From positions 295,453,097-295,517,096 of the forward strand of contig OZ024740.1 of the NCBI GenBank assembly GCA_964016885.1: DNA of 64,000 nt, given 5' to 3'. Each line of letters begins with the position of its first letter. The stretch's first letter is position 1. The notes beneath the pieces were generated by a model that was not told the DNA's origin, made no database searches, and worked only from the letters and a program-made list of their open reading frames with translations. Position numbers and translations under genes: made by a program. Shown here in pieces: positions 49,485 to 62,458 of the stretch. The stretch is from Eledone cirrhosa (Eukaryota > Mollusca > Cephalopoda > Octopoda > Eledonidae).

Positions 49485-51679
49485 TTTTTTATTTGATGGA
49501 TCCATTTTTTATTTGATGGATCCTTTTTATTTAGGTGATCCATTTTTTATTTAGGTGATCCATTTTTTATTTGATGGACCCATTTTTTATTTGATGGATC
49601 CTTTTTATTTAGGTGATCCATTTTTTATTTAGGTGATCCACTTTTTATTTGATGGATCCTTTTTTATTTAGGTGATCCATTTTTTATTTGATGGATCCAT
49701 TTTTTATTTGATGGATCCTTTTTTTTATTTAGGTGATCCATCTTTTATTTGATGGATCCATTTTTTTATTTGATGGCTCCTTTTTAATTTAGGTGATCCA
49801 TTTTTTATATGATGGATCCTTTTTTATTTAGTTGATCCATTTTTTATTTGATGGATCCCTTTTTTATTTGATGGATCCTTTTTTATTTAGGTGATCCATT
49901 TTATATTTGATGGATCCATTTTTTATTTGATGGATCCTTTTTTATTTAGGTGATCCATTTTTTATTTGATGGATCCATTTTTTATTTGATGGATGCTTTT
50001 TCATTTAGGTGATCCATTTTTTATTTGATGGATCCATTTTTTATTTGATGGATCCTTTTTCATTTAGGTGATCCATTTTTTATTTGATGGATCCTTTTTT
50101 ATTTAGGTGATCCATTTTTTATTTAATGGATTCATTTTTTATTTCATGGATTTTTTTTATTTAGGTGATCAATTTTTATTTGATGTATCCTTTTTTATTT
50201 AGGTGATCCATTTTTTATTTGATGGATCCATTTTTTTATTTAGGGTATCCATTTTTTATTTGATGGATCCATTTTTATTAAGGTGATCCATTTTTTATTT
50301 GATGGATCCTTTTTTATTTAGGTGATCCATTTTTTATTTGATGGATCCATTTTTTATTTGATGCATCCTTTTTTATTTAGGTGATCCATTTTTTATTTGA
50401 TGGATCCATTTTTTATTTGATGGATCCTTTTTAATTTAGGTGATCCATTTTTTATTTGATGGATCAATTTTTTATTTGATGGATCCTTTTTTATTTAGGT
50501 GATCCATTTTTTATTTGATGGATCCAAATTTTTATTTGATGGATCCTTTTTTATTTAGGTGATCCATTTTTTATTTGATGGATCCATTTTTTATTTGATG
50601 GATCATTTTTCATTTAGGTGATCCATTTTTTATTTGATGGATCCTTTTTTATTTAGGTGATCCATTTTTTATTTAATGGATCCATTTTTTATTTGATGGA
50701 TCCTTTTTTATTTAGGTGATCCATTTTTATTTGATGCATCCTTTTTTATTTAGGTGATCCATTTTTTATTTGATGGATCCTTTTTTTTTATTTAGGTGAT
50801 CCATTTTTTATTTGATGGATCCATTTTTATTTAGGTGATCCATTTTTTATTTGATGGATCCTTTTTTATTTAGGTGATCCATTTTTTATTTGATGGATCC
50901 ATTTTTTATTTGATGGATCCTTTTTCATTTAGGTGATCCATTTTTTATTTGATCGATCCTTTTTTATTTAGGTGATCCATTTTTTATTTAATGGATCCAT
51001 TTTTTATTTGATGGATGCTTTTTTATTTAGGTGATCCATTTTTATTTGATGCATCCTTTTTTATTTAGGTGATCCATTTTTTATTTGATGGATCCATTTT
51101 TTTATTTAGGTGATCCATTTTTTATTTGATGGATCCATTTTTATTTAGGTGATCCATTTTTTATTTGATGGATCCTTTTTTATTTAGGTGATCCATTTTT
51201 TATTTGATGGATCCATTTTTTATTTGATGGATCCTTTTTTATTTAGGTGATCCATTTTTTATTTGATGGATCCATTTTTTATTTGATGGATCCTTTTTTA
51301 TTTAGGTGATCCATTTTTTATTTGATGGATCCATTTTTTATTTGATGGATCCTTTTTCATTTAGGTGATCCATTTTTTATTTGATGGATCCTTTTTTATT
51401 TAGGTGATCCATTTTTTATTTAATGGATCCATTTTTTATTTGATGGATCCTTTTTTATTTAGGTGATCCATTTTTATTTGATGCATCCTTTTTTATTTAG
51501 GTGATCCATTTTTTATTTGATGGATCCATTTTTTTATTTAGGTGATCCATTTTTTATTTAATGGATCCATTTTTATTTAGGTGATCCATTTTTTATTTGA
51601 TGGATCCTTTTTTATTTAGGTGATCCATTTTTTATTTGATGGATCCATTTTTTATTTGATGGATCCTTTTTTATTTAGG
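49485..51679 (+). repeat. GATC satellite, forward array 14
   Basis: About 2.2 kb, the counterpart of 30865-34019 without the 962-bp duplication. No gene is visible. Confidence 0.97.
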
Positions 51680-51900
51680 CGATCAAATAAAAAATGGATC
51701 CATCAAATAAAAAATGGATCACCTAAATAAAAAAGGATCCATCAAATAAAATATGGATCCATCAAATAAAAAATGGATTACCTAAATAAAAAAGGATCCA
51801 TCAAATAAAAAATGGATCACCTAAATAAAAAAGGATCCATCAAATAAAAAATGGATCACCTAAATAAAAAAGGATCCATCAAATAAAAAATGGATCACCT
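51680..51900 (-). repeat. GATC satellite, inverted array left of cassette 10
   Basis: Short form of about 220 bp, the same as left of cassette 8. Confidence 0.96.
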
Positions 51901-51980
51901 ACTTTAGATAAATAAAAGATACGTCCAAGATCAACAAAAGCAGGTTGTGAAAATTCCGGTCTGCCAGTACCACTAATCTG

Positions 51981-52173
51981 TAGCGGTGAATTGGTAGTAT
52001 GAGTAGAGGGTCGTACGCCATGCTTTCCAGCATAGTTACGTTCCTTTACGTTCTGAGTTCAAATCCCGTTGAGATTAACTTTGCCTTTCATCCTTATGGG
52101 GTCGATAAAATAAAGTACCAGTAATGCACTGGGTAATTGCTGGCCTTGTGCCAAAAGTAGAAACAATTATTAG
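51981..52173 (+). mobile_element. tRNA-derived SINE (cassette 10)
   Basis: 193 bp, TTGGTAGTATG head as in copy 8. Confidence 0.75.
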
Positions 52174-52591
52174 TAAGATCGAGAGGAATAAGACAAGTTT
52201 AAAGCAGTGTGTTTATAATATAGACTCATGTCCGAGTCATAACATGAAGGGCTTACTCTGCCACACTCTCCAGCTCGTCACAGAAAAGGCGACCATAATA
52301 TATACAAGAATGTCTCTCATACATTCTTAGTGGGAATCAAATGAAAGTAGACATCCGTAAGCAATGGCGCTAACTAGTGAAATGAGTTACTCTGAGACCA
52401 CATAAAAAGAAGAAATAAATAAAAAAACATGATGTTTTATGGAAAAGTAATAAAATGTTCTTCACAAAAAATAATAAAACTCCTAGAATTCTATAACTAC
52501 AGAAATATATGTATATACAAAGATAATAAATGATATATTACAACAGGATCACAAGAACACAGCAACAATAATAATTTTCAGAATGAATATA

Positions 52592-52652
52592 CAAAAAATA
52601 ATGTAAGTTAAAACAATATGTGACATATTGTTTTAACTTACATTATTTTTTG
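52592..52652. repeat. Perfect 61-bp palindrome (cassette 10)
   Basis: Arms 52592-52621 and 52623-52652, centre G at 52622, no mismatch. Confidence 0.96.
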
Positions 52653-52722
52653 TTTTAATTATATAATATATAGTATCGTTAATTATAATATGTAATAATA
52701 ATAATATAATTTTCTATTTCAG

Positions 52723-52905
52723 AGCTCAGCTTTGGAAGAGAGGCTGCTTGCAAGTGTATGGACATATGATCGTGTGCATTCTAGCAAGAGCATGGAGGAT
52801 GTGCGACATGACTTCATTGCAAGATTCGGTAAACCAGCTCCTATGAAGAGGACGATACTGCGATGGGAACATAAACTATTTCTCATTACTTTTGGTAGGG
52901 GGTGA
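52723..52905 (+). pseudogene. HTH exon-like fragment (cassette 10)
   Basis: 60 codons, open, same protein as copies 1 and 8. Confidence 0.5.
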
Positions 52906-52989
52906 CAAGACTTTCGGACCACCTTGTACAACAAATCAGTATAGAATAGGGTATCAGGAGAGTATATGGTAGAACAGGGATATAAATCA

Positions 52990-53895
52990 CGACTCTTGAC
53001 TTCACCACGAAATATTGAAGTTGCTAGGGTGCGGTTCCGATACATATTTTAATTACTGATTATTGCATAATTCATTACTTCAATGAATCTGACACTTTAC
53101 TAAATTACTATTGATTGATTCTATATGTAATAAAATAAATCTGGGAAATTTGGATTATTTTGTAATTTCGCTTTAATATCTTGATCATTTGTTAGAATAA
53201 CACGTACCAACAATATACAATATATCAGTTTGGAATGCATACACATACAACCACCAAAGCAAATGTACAGTAATAAGAAAGATTAATCAGAAAGAAAAAT
53301 ACACACAAAAAAAGAAAGACATGTACACTCCCACAATTATACACTACAACAGCGAATGATGATGTTTTCTTCTAAAAATAAGGATGGGAGCATGACTGTA
53401 CGAGTATCACCTCATACTTTAGTAAGACGAGCAGCTAACAATGACAAAAACTTTGTTATCAGCTGTCCAGCTTACCTGAATGTCTCCAATGCAACGTGCG
53501 GAAAGAGTAATTCACCAACTACAGTATTTCAACAACTTGCTCGGCTATAGATGCAGAATTCCCCCACATCCATATAAATTATAACACAAACTTCCTAAAG
53601 AAGTATTATATTTTAGTTCTAATATTTCAGTGCAAAATACAACAATGCCATCGCACAAACAATGAGATTCGTGGAGCTACAAAGCCAATTTCTTATATAT
53701 CGGATCCTTGGCAAGGTAGTACAAGAGGAGGGTATTACCAGTTTAAAAGAAGCTCTACAGGAACGGAAGTGCAAACAGCTGAACCTGTCCGAGATCGCCA
53801 AGTACCTATGCACATTAGACATGTGGGCATATTTCGAACAGCTGCTATCCGTGTGGTTTTTTCGACTTTGTATTGTTCTCAGCATTTATTATTTG
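52990..53895 (+). other. Cassette tail, long form (copy 10)
   Basis: Second copy of the 906-bp tail at 35331. The only difference I noticed is TATTTGAGTG in place of TATTTTAGTG at the right border. Confidence 0.8.
53356..53550 (+). CDS. Small open frame, 64 codons, unknown (copy 10)
   Basis: Duplicate of the frame at 35697 with the same protein; same doubts apply. Confidence 0.2.
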   Translation: MMMFSSKNKDGSMTVRVSPHTLVRRAANNDKNFVISCPAYLNVSNATCGKSNSPTTVFQQLARL

Positions 53896-53916
53896 AGTGA
53901 TCCATTTTTTGGTTGA
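53631..53916 (+). CDS. Exon-like open frame, unknown (copy 10)
   Basis: Duplicate of 35972-36257 behind the same TAATATTTCAG acceptor. One substitution near the 3' end changes Phe to Leu in the satellite-derived part and removes the TAG that ends the alternative frame in copy 8. Confidence 0.35.
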
Positions 53917-53989
53917 TTGATTCAATTTTTATTTGATGGATTGATTTTTTATTTGGGTGACCCATTTTGTTTTAGATGGATGCATTTGA
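53896..53989 (+). repeat. Degenerate GATC satellite (copy 10)
   Basis: Counterpart of 36237-36330. Confidence 0.8.
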
Positions 53990-54335
53990 GTGCCGGATCA
54001 AAAACAATAAGTGTCAGCGCCGGATTAAAAAACATAAGGATAATGCTGGATTATAACTTGTTAGTGCGGATTAAACACACAAATGATCGGTACCAGATTA
54101 AAAATAGTAAGGTTAAGTGCCGGATTAAAATTAATAGGGCTAAGTGGCGGATTAAAAATAAGGGTCAATGCCGGATTTAAAATAATAAGCATCAGTGCCG
54201 GATTTAAAATAATAATGGTCAATGCTGGATTTAAACAAATAAGGATCAGTGCCAAATAAAAGAGTGTCAATGCCGGACAAAAGTGCCAGTGTCGGATTAA
54301 AAACACTATGGATTAGTGCTAGGTTAAAATGTGTG
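53990..54335 (+). repeat. 27-bp minisatellite (copy 10)
   Basis: Counterpart of 36331-36676, with the same unit order. Confidence 0.93.
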
Positions 54336-56199
54336 GTGATCCATTTTTTATTTGATGGATCCATTTTTTATTTGATGGATACTTTTTTATTTAGGTGATC
54401 CATTTTTAATATGATGGATCCATTTTTTATTTGATGGATCCTTTTTTATTTAGGTGATCCATTTTTTATTTGATGGATCCTTTTTTATTTAGGTGATCCA
54501 TTTTTTATTTGATGGATCCTTTTTTATTTAGGTGATCCATTTTTTATTTGATGGATCCATTTTTTATTTGATGGATCCTTTTTTATTTAGGTGATCCATT
54601 TTTTATTTGATGGATCCTTTTGATTTATGTGATCCATTTTATATTTGATGGATCCATTTTTTTTATTTAGGTGATCCATTTTTTATTTAGGTGATCCATT
54701 TTTTATTTGATGGATCCTTTTTTATTTAGGTGATCCATTTTTTATTTGATGGATCCATTTTTTATTTGATGGATCCTTTTTTATTTAGGTGATCCATTTT
54801 TTATTTGATGGATCCATTTTTACTTGATGGATCCTTTTTTATTTAGGTGATCCATTTTTTATTTGATGGATCCTTTTTATATTTAGGTGATCCATTTTTT
54901 TATTTGATGGATCCATTTTTTATTTGATGGATCTTTTTTATTTAGGTGATCCATTTTTTATTTGATGGATCCTTTTTTATTTAGGTGATCCAATTTTTAT
55001 TTGATGGATCCATTTTTTATTTAGATGATCCATTTTTTATTTGATGGATCCATTTTTATTTAGGTGATCCATTTTATATTTGAAGGATCCATTTTTTATT
55101 TAGGTGATCCATTTTTTATTTAGGTGATCCATTTTTTATTTGATGGATCCTTTTTTATTTAGGTGATCCATTTTTTATTTGATGGATCCATTTTTTATTT
55201 GATGGATCCTTTTTTATTTAGGTGATCCATATTTTATTTGTTGGATCCATTTTTTATTTGATGGATCCTTTTTTATTTAGGTGATCCATTTTTTTATTTG
55301 ATGGATCCTTTTTATTTAGGTGATCCATTTTTTATTTGACGGATCCTTTTTATTTAGGTCATCCATTTTTTTTATGGATCCATTTTTTATTTGATGGATC
55401 CTTTTTTTATTTAGGTGATCCATTTTTTATTTGATGAATACTTTTTTATTTAGGTGATACATTTTTGATTTGATGGATCCATTTTTTATTTAGGTGATCC
55501 ATTTTTATTTAGGTGATCCATATTATATTTGATGGATCCATTTTTTTTATTTAGGTGATCCATTTTTTATTTAGGTGATCTATTTTTTATTTGATGGATC
55601 CTTTTTTATTTAGGTGATCCATTTTTTATTTGTTGGATCCATTTTTTATTTGATGAATCCTTATTTATTTAGGTGATCCATATTTTATTTGTTGGATCCA
55701 TTTTTTATTTGATGGATCCTTTTTTAATTAGGTTATCCATTTTTTTATTTGATGGATCCTTTTTATTTAGGTGAACCATTTTTTATTTGACGGATATTTT
55801 TTATTTAGGTGATCCATTTTTTATTTGATGGATCCTTTTTTATTTAGGTGATCCATTTTTTATTTGATGGATCCATTTTTTATTTGATGGATCCTTTTTA
55901 TTTAGGTGATCCATTTTTATTTGATGGATCCATTTTTTATTTGATGGATCCATTTTTTATTTGATGGATCCATTTTTATTTAGGTGAACCATTTTTTATT
56001 TGATGGATCCTTCTTTATTTAGGTGATCCATTTTTATTTGATGGATCCATTTTTTATCTAGCTGATCCATTTTTTATTTGATGGATCCTTTGTATTAAGG
56101 TGAACCATTTTTTATTTGATGGATCCTTTTTTTATTTAGGTCATCCATTTTTTATTTGATGGATCCATTTTTTATTTGATGGATCCTTTTTTATTTAGG
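54336..56199 (+). repeat. GATC satellite, forward array 15
   Basis: Counterpart of array 9 with a net loss of about 99 bp (five monomers) near 55920-55980. No gene is visible. Confidence 0.97.
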
Positions 56200-56540
56200 C
56201 GATCAAATAAAAAATGGATCACGTAAATAAAAAAGGATCCATGAAATAAAAAATGGATCCATCAAATAAAAAATGGATCACCTAAATAAAAAAGGATCCA
56301 TCAAATAAAATATGGATACATAAAATAAAAAATGGATTACCTAAATAAAAAATGATCCATCAAATAAAATATGGATCACCTAAATAAAAAAATGGATCCA
56401 TCAAATAAAAAATGGATCCATCAAATAAAAAATGGATCCATCAAATAAAAAATGGATCACCTAAATAAAAAAGGATCCATCAAATAAAAAATGGATCACC
56501 TAAATAAAAAGGATCCATTAAATAAAAAATGGATCACCTA
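56200..56540 (-). repeat. GATC satellite, inverted array left of remnant g
   Basis: Counterpart of 38640-38980. Confidence 0.95.
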
Positions 56541-56608
56541 ATGTGAACAACAAATCAGTATAGAATAGGGTATCAGGAGAGTATATGGTAGAACAGGGAT
56601 ATAAATCA
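56541..56608 (+). mobile_element. Cassette remnant g (right end only)
   Basis: ATGTGAACAAC junction; counterpart of remnants a and c. Confidence 0.9.
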
Positions 56609-56630
56609 TTTTTTATTTGACGGATCCATT

Positions 56631-56660
56631 TTTATTTAGGTGATGGATCACCTAAATAAA
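56631..56660. repeat. Mini palindrome between remnants g and h
   Basis: Third copy of the 14-bp-arm inverted repeat seen at 39071. Confidence 0.9.
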
Positions 56661-56690
56661 AGGATCCATTAAATAAAAAATGGATCACCT

Positions 56691-56759
56691 AATTTGTACA
56701 ACAAATCAGTATAGAATAGGGTATCAGGAGAGTATATGGTAGAACAGGGATATAAATCA
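56691..56759 (+). mobile_element. Cassette remnant h (right end only)
   Basis: AATTTGTACAAC junction; counterpart of remnants b and d. Confidence 0.9.
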
Positions 56760-58639
56760 TTTTTTATTTGATGGATCCATTTTTATTTAGGTGATCCATT
56801 TTATATTTGATGGATCCATTTTTTTATTTAGGTGATCCATTATTTATTTAGGTGATCCATTTTTTATTTGATGGATCCTTTTTTTATTTAGGTGATACAT
56901 TTTTTATTTGATGGATCCATTTTTTATTTGATGGATCCTTTTTTATTTAGGTGATCCATTTTTTATTTGATGGATCCATTTTTTATTTGATGGATCCTTT
57001 TTTATTTAGGTGATCCATTATTTATTTGATGGATCCTTTTATATTTAGGTGATCCATTTTTTTATTTGCTGGATCCATTTTTTATTTGATGGATCCTTTT
57101 TTATTTAGGTGATCCATTTTTTATTTGATGGATCCTTTTTTATTTAGGTGATCCATTTTTTATTTGATGGATCCATTTTTTATTTGATGGATCCTTTTTT
57201 ATTTAGGTGATCCATTTTTTATTTGATGGATCCTTTTTATTTAGGTGATCCATTTTTTATTTGATGGATTCTTTTTTATTTAGGTGATCCATTTTTTATA
57301 TGATGGATCCACTTTTTATTTGATGGATCCTTTTTTATTTAGGTGATCCATTTTTTATTTGATGGATCCTTTTTTATTTAGGTGATCCATTTTTTATTTG
57401 ATGGATCCTTTTTATTTAGGTGATCCATTTTATATTTGATGGATCCTTTTTTATTTAGGTGATCCATTTTTTATTTGGTGGATCCATTTTTTATTTGATG
57501 GATCCTTTTTTATTTAGGTGATCCATTTTTTATTTGATGGATCCATTTTTTATTTGATGGATCCTTTTTTATTTAGTTGATCCATTTTTTATTTGATGGA
57601 TCCTTTTTTATTTAGGTGATCCATTTTTTATTTGATGGATCCATTTTTTTATTTGATGGATCCTTTTTTATTTAGGTGATCCATTTTTTATTTGATGGAT
57701 CCATTTTATATTTAGTTGATCCATTTTTTATTTGATGGATCCATTTTTATTTAGGTGATCCATTTTTTATTTGATGGATCCTTTTTATTTAGGTGATCCA
57801 TTTTTTATTTGATGGATCCTTTTTTATTTAGGTGATCCATTTTTTATTTAATGGATCCATTTTTTATTTGATGAATCCTTTTTTATTTAGGTGAACCATT
57901 TTTTATTTGATGGATCCTTTTGATTTATGTGATCCATTTTATATTTGATGGATCCATTTTTTATTTAGGTGATCCATTTTTTATTTAGGTGATCCATTTT
58001 TTTATTTGATGGATCCTTTTTTATTTAGGTGATCCATTTTTTATTTGATGGATCCATTTTTTATTTGATGCATCCTTTTTTATTTAGGTGATCCATTTTT
58101 TATACGATGGATCCATTTTTTATTTAGGTGATCCAATTTTTATTTGATGGATCCATTTTTTATTTAGGTGATCCATTTTTTATTTGATGGATCCATTTTT
58201 ATTTAGGTGATCCATTCTTTATTTGATGGATCCTTTTTTATTTAGGTGATCCATTTTTTATTTGATGGATCCATTTTTTATTTGATGGATCCTTTTTTAT
58301 TTAGGTGATCCATTTTTTATTTGATGGATCCATTTTTTATTTGATGGATCCTTTTTTATTTAGGTGATCCATTTTTTATTTGATGGATCCTTTTTTATTT
58401 AGGTGATCCATTTTTTATTTGATGGATCCATTTTTTATTTGATGGATCTTTTTTTATTTAGGTGATCCATTTTTTATTTGATGGATCCTTTTTTATTTAG
58501 GTGATCCATTTTTTATTTGATGGATCCATTTTATTTAGGTGATCCATTTTTTATTTGATGGATCCTTTTTTATTTAGGTGATCCATTTTTTATTTGATGG
58601 ATCCATTTTTTTTATTTGATCTATCCTTTTTTATTTAGG
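56760..58639 (+). repeat. GATC satellite, forward array 16
   Basis: Counterpart of array 11 (40912-42751), ending with the same TTTGATCTATCC variant. No gene is visible. Confidence 0.97.
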
Positions 58640-59096
58640 CGATCAAATAAAAAATGGATCCATCAAATAAAAAATGGATCACCTAAATAAAAAAGGATCC
58701 ATCAAATAAAATATGGATCCATCAAATAAAAAATGGATTACCTAAATAAAAAAGGATCCATCAAATAAAAAATGGATCCATCAAATAAAAAATGGATCAC
58801 CTAAATAAAAATGAATCCATCAAATAAAAAATGTTTCATCTAAATAAAAAATTGGATCCATCAAATAAAAAATGGATCACCTAAATAAAAAAGGATCCTT
58901 CCAATAAAAAATGGATCGCCTAAATAAGAAATGGATCCATCAAATAAAAAATGGATCACCTAAATAAAAATGGATCACCTAAATAAAAAGTATCCATCAA
59001 ATAAAAAATGGATCACTTAAATAAAAAAGGATCCATCAAATAAAAAATGGATCACCTAAATAAAAAGGATCCATCAAATAAAAAATGGATCACCTA
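58640..59096 (-). repeat. GATC satellite, inverted array left of remnant i
   Basis: Counterpart of 42752-43210, including ATGTTTCATCTAAATAAA. Confidence 0.95.
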
Positions 59097-59164
59097 ATTT
59101 GAACAACAAATCAGTATAGAATAGGGTATCAGGAGAGTATATGGTAGAACAGGGATATAAATCA
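59097..59164 (+). mobile_element. Cassette remnant i (right end only)
   Basis: ATTTGAACAAC junction; counterpart of remnants e and f. Confidence 0.9.
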
Positions 59165-61413
59165 TTTTTTATTTGATGGATCCATTTTTATTTAGGTGAT
59201 CCATTTTATATTTGATGGATCCATTTTTTTATTTAGGTGATCCATTCTTTATTTAGGTGATCCATTTTTTATTTGATGGATCCTTTTTTTATTTAGGTGA
59301 TACATTTTTTATTTGATGGATCCATTTTTTATATGATGGATCCTTTTTTATTTAGGTGATCCATTTTTTATTTGATGGATCCATTTTTTATTTGATGGAT
59401 CCTTTTTTATTTAGGTGATCCATTTTTTATTTGATGGATCCTTTTATATTTAGGTGATCCATTTTTTATTTGCTGGATCCATTTTTTATTTGATGGATCC
59501 TTTTTTATTTAGGTGATCCATTTTTTATTTGATGGATTCTTTTTTATTTAGGCGATGCATTTTTTATTTGATGGGTCCATTTTATTTAGGTGATCCATTT
59601 TTTATTTGATGGATCCATTTTTATTTAGGTGATCCATTTTATATTTGATGGATCCATTTTTTTATTTAGGTGATCCATTTTTTATTTAGGTGATCCATTT
59701 TTTATTTGATGGATCCTTTTTTTTATTTAGGTGATACATTTTTTATTTGATGGATCCATTTTTTATTTGATGGATCCTTTTTTATTTAGGTGATCCATTT
59801 TTTATTTGATGGATCCATTTTTTATTTGATGGATCCTTTTTTATTTAGGTGATCCATTTTTTATTTGATAGATCCTTTTATATTTAGGTGATCCATTTTT
59901 TATTTGCTGGACCCATTTTTTATTTGATGGATCCTTTTTTATTTAGGTGATCCATTTTTTATTTGATGGATCCTTTTTTATTTAGGCGATCCATTTTTTA
60001 TTTGATGGATCCATTTTTTATTTGATGGATCCTTTTTTATTTAGGTGATCCATTTTTTATTTGATGGATCCTTTTTATTTAGGTGATCCATTTTTTATTT
60101 GATGGATTCTTTTTTATTTAGGTGATCCATTTTTTATATGATGGATCCACTTTTTATTTGATGGATCCTTTTTTATTTAGGTGATCCATTTTTTATTTGA
60201 TGGATCCTTTTTTATTTAGGTGATCCATTTTTTATTTGATGGATCCTTTTTATTTAGGTGATCCATTTTATATTTGATGGATCCTTTTTTATTTAGGTGA
60301 TCCATTTTTTATTTGGTGGATCCATTTTTTATTTGATGGATCCTTTTTTATTTAGGTGATCCATTTTTTATTTGATGGATCCATTTTTTATTTGATGGAT
60401 CCTTTTTTATTTAGTTGATCCATTTTTTATTTGATGGATCCTTTTTTATTTAGGTGATCCATTTTTTATTTGATGGATCCATTTTTTTATTTGATGGATC
60501 CTTTTTTATTTAGGTGATCCATTTTTTATTTGATGGATCCTTTTTTATTTAGGTGATCCATTTTTTATTTGATGGATCCATTTTTTATTTAGTTGATCCA
60601 TTTTTTATTTGATGGATCCATTTTTATTTAGGTGATCCATTTTTTATTTGATGGATCCTTTTTATTTAGGTGATCCATTTTTTATTTGATGGATCCTTTT
60701 TTATTTAGGTGATCCATTTTTTATTTAATGGATCCATTTTTTATTTGATGAATCCTTTTTTATTTAGGTGATCCATTTTTTATTTGATGGATCCTTTTGA
60801 TTTATGTGATCCATTTTATATTTGATGGATCCATTTTTTATTTAGGTGATCCATTTTTTATTTAGGTGATCCATTTTTTTATTTGATGGATCCTTTTTTA
60901 TTTAGGTGATCCATTTTTTATTTGATGGATCCATTTTTTATTTGATGGATCCTTTTTTATTTAGGTGATCCAATTTTTATTTGATGGATCCATTTTTTAT
61001 TTAGGTGATCCATTTTTTATTTGATGGATCCATTTTTATTTAGGTGATCCATTCTTTATTTGATGGATCCTTTTTTATTTAGGTGATCCATTTTTTATTT
61101 GATGGATCCATTTTTTATTTGATGGATCCTTTTTTATTTAGGTGATCCATTTTTTATTTGATGGATCCATTTTTTATTTGATGGATCCTTTTTTATTTAG
61201 GTGATCCATTTTTTATTTGATGGATCCTTTTTTATTTAGGTGATCCATTTTTTATTTGATGGATCCATTTTTTATTTGATGGATCTTTTTTTATTTAGGT
61301 GATCCATTTTTTATTTGATGGATCCTTTTTTATTTAGGTGATCCATTTTTTATTTGATGGATCCATTTTATTTAGGTGATCCATTTTTTATTTGATGGAT
61401 CCTTTTTTATTTA
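59165..61413 (+). repeat. GATC satellite, forward array 17
   Basis: Counterpart of 43279-45540. It ends without the TTTGATCTATCC monomer and flips into the cassette 11 flank, so its right border is a different breakpoint from that of array 12. No gene is visible. Confidence 0.97.
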
Positions 61414-61636
61414 GGCGATCAAATAAAAAATGGATCCATCAAATAAAAAATGGATCACCTAAATAAAAAAGGATCCATCAAATAAAATATGGATCCATCA
61501 AATAAAAAATGGATTACCTAAATAAAAAAGGATCCATCAAATAAAAAATGGATCACCTAAATAAAAAAGGATCCATCAAATAAAAAATGGATCACCTAAA
61601 TAAAAAAGGATCCATCAAATAAAAAATGGATCACCT
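61414..61636 (-). repeat. GATC satellite, inverted array left of cassette 11
   Basis: Short form, same as left of cassettes 8 and 10. Confidence 0.96.
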
Positions 61637-61716
61637 ACTTTAGATAAATAAAAGATACGTCCAAGATCAACAAAAGCAGGTTGTGAAAATTCCGGTCTGC
61701 CAGTACCACTAATCTG

Positions 61717-61909
61717 TAGCGGTGAATTGGTAGTATGAGTAGAGGGTCGTACGCCATGCTTTCCAGCATAGTTACGTTCCTTTACGTTCTGAGTTCAAAT
61801 CCCGTTGAGATTAACTTTGCCTTTCATCCTTATGGGGTCGATAAAATAAAGTACCAGTAATGCACTGGGTAATTGCTGGCCTTGTGCCAAAAGTAGAAAC
61901 AATTATTAG
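61717..61909 (+). mobile_element. tRNA-derived SINE (cassette 11)
   Basis: 193 bp, TTGGTAGTATG head as in copies 8 and 10. Confidence 0.75.
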
Positions 61910-62327
61910 TAAGATCGAGAGGAATAAGACAAGTTTAAAGCAGTGTGTTTATAATATAGACTCATGTCCGAGTCATAACATGAAGGGCTTACTCTGCCAC
62001 ACTCTCCAGCTCGTCACAGAAAAGGCGACCATAATATATACAAGAATGTCTCTCATACATTCTTAGTGGGAATCAAATGAAAGTAGACATCCGTAAGCAA
62101 TGGCGCTAACTAGTGAAATGAGTTACTCTGAGACCACATAAAAAGAAGAAATAAATAAAAAAACATGATGTTTTATGGAAAAGTAATAAAATGTTCTTCA
62201 CAAAAAATAATAAAACTCCTAGAATTCTATAACTACAGAAATATATGTATATACAAAGATAATAAATGATATATTACAACAGGATCACAAGAACACAGCA
62301 ACAATAATAATTTTCAGAATGAATATA

Positions 62328-62388
62328 CAAAAAATAATGTAAGTTAAAACAATATGTGACATATTGTTTTAACTTACATTATTTTTTG
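62328..62388. repeat. Perfect 61-bp palindrome (cassette 11)
   Basis: Arms 62328-62357 and 62359-62388, centre G at 62358. Confidence 0.96.
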
Positions 62389-62458
62389 TTTTAATTATAT
62401 AATATATAGTATCGTTAATTATAATATGTAATAATAATAATATAATTTTCTATTTCAG

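Larger units (their letters stand above)
51901..52989 (+). mobile_element. Composite cassette copy 10 (long form, core)
   Basis: 1,089 bp, offset 17,659 bp from copy 8 and apparently identical over the stretches I compared. Confidence 0.85.
46641..61413 (+). repeat. 18.6-kb tandem segmental duplication, unit 2 (reduced)
   Basis: Second copy of the unit at 28022. Cassettes 9 and 10 correspond to 7 and 8, and remnants g, h and i to the a-f set. It is shorter because it lacks the 962-bp and 1,712-bp tandem duplications. At about 61.4 kb it no longer follows unit 1 but enters a further copy of the cassette 8/10 block. Confidence 0.85.
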
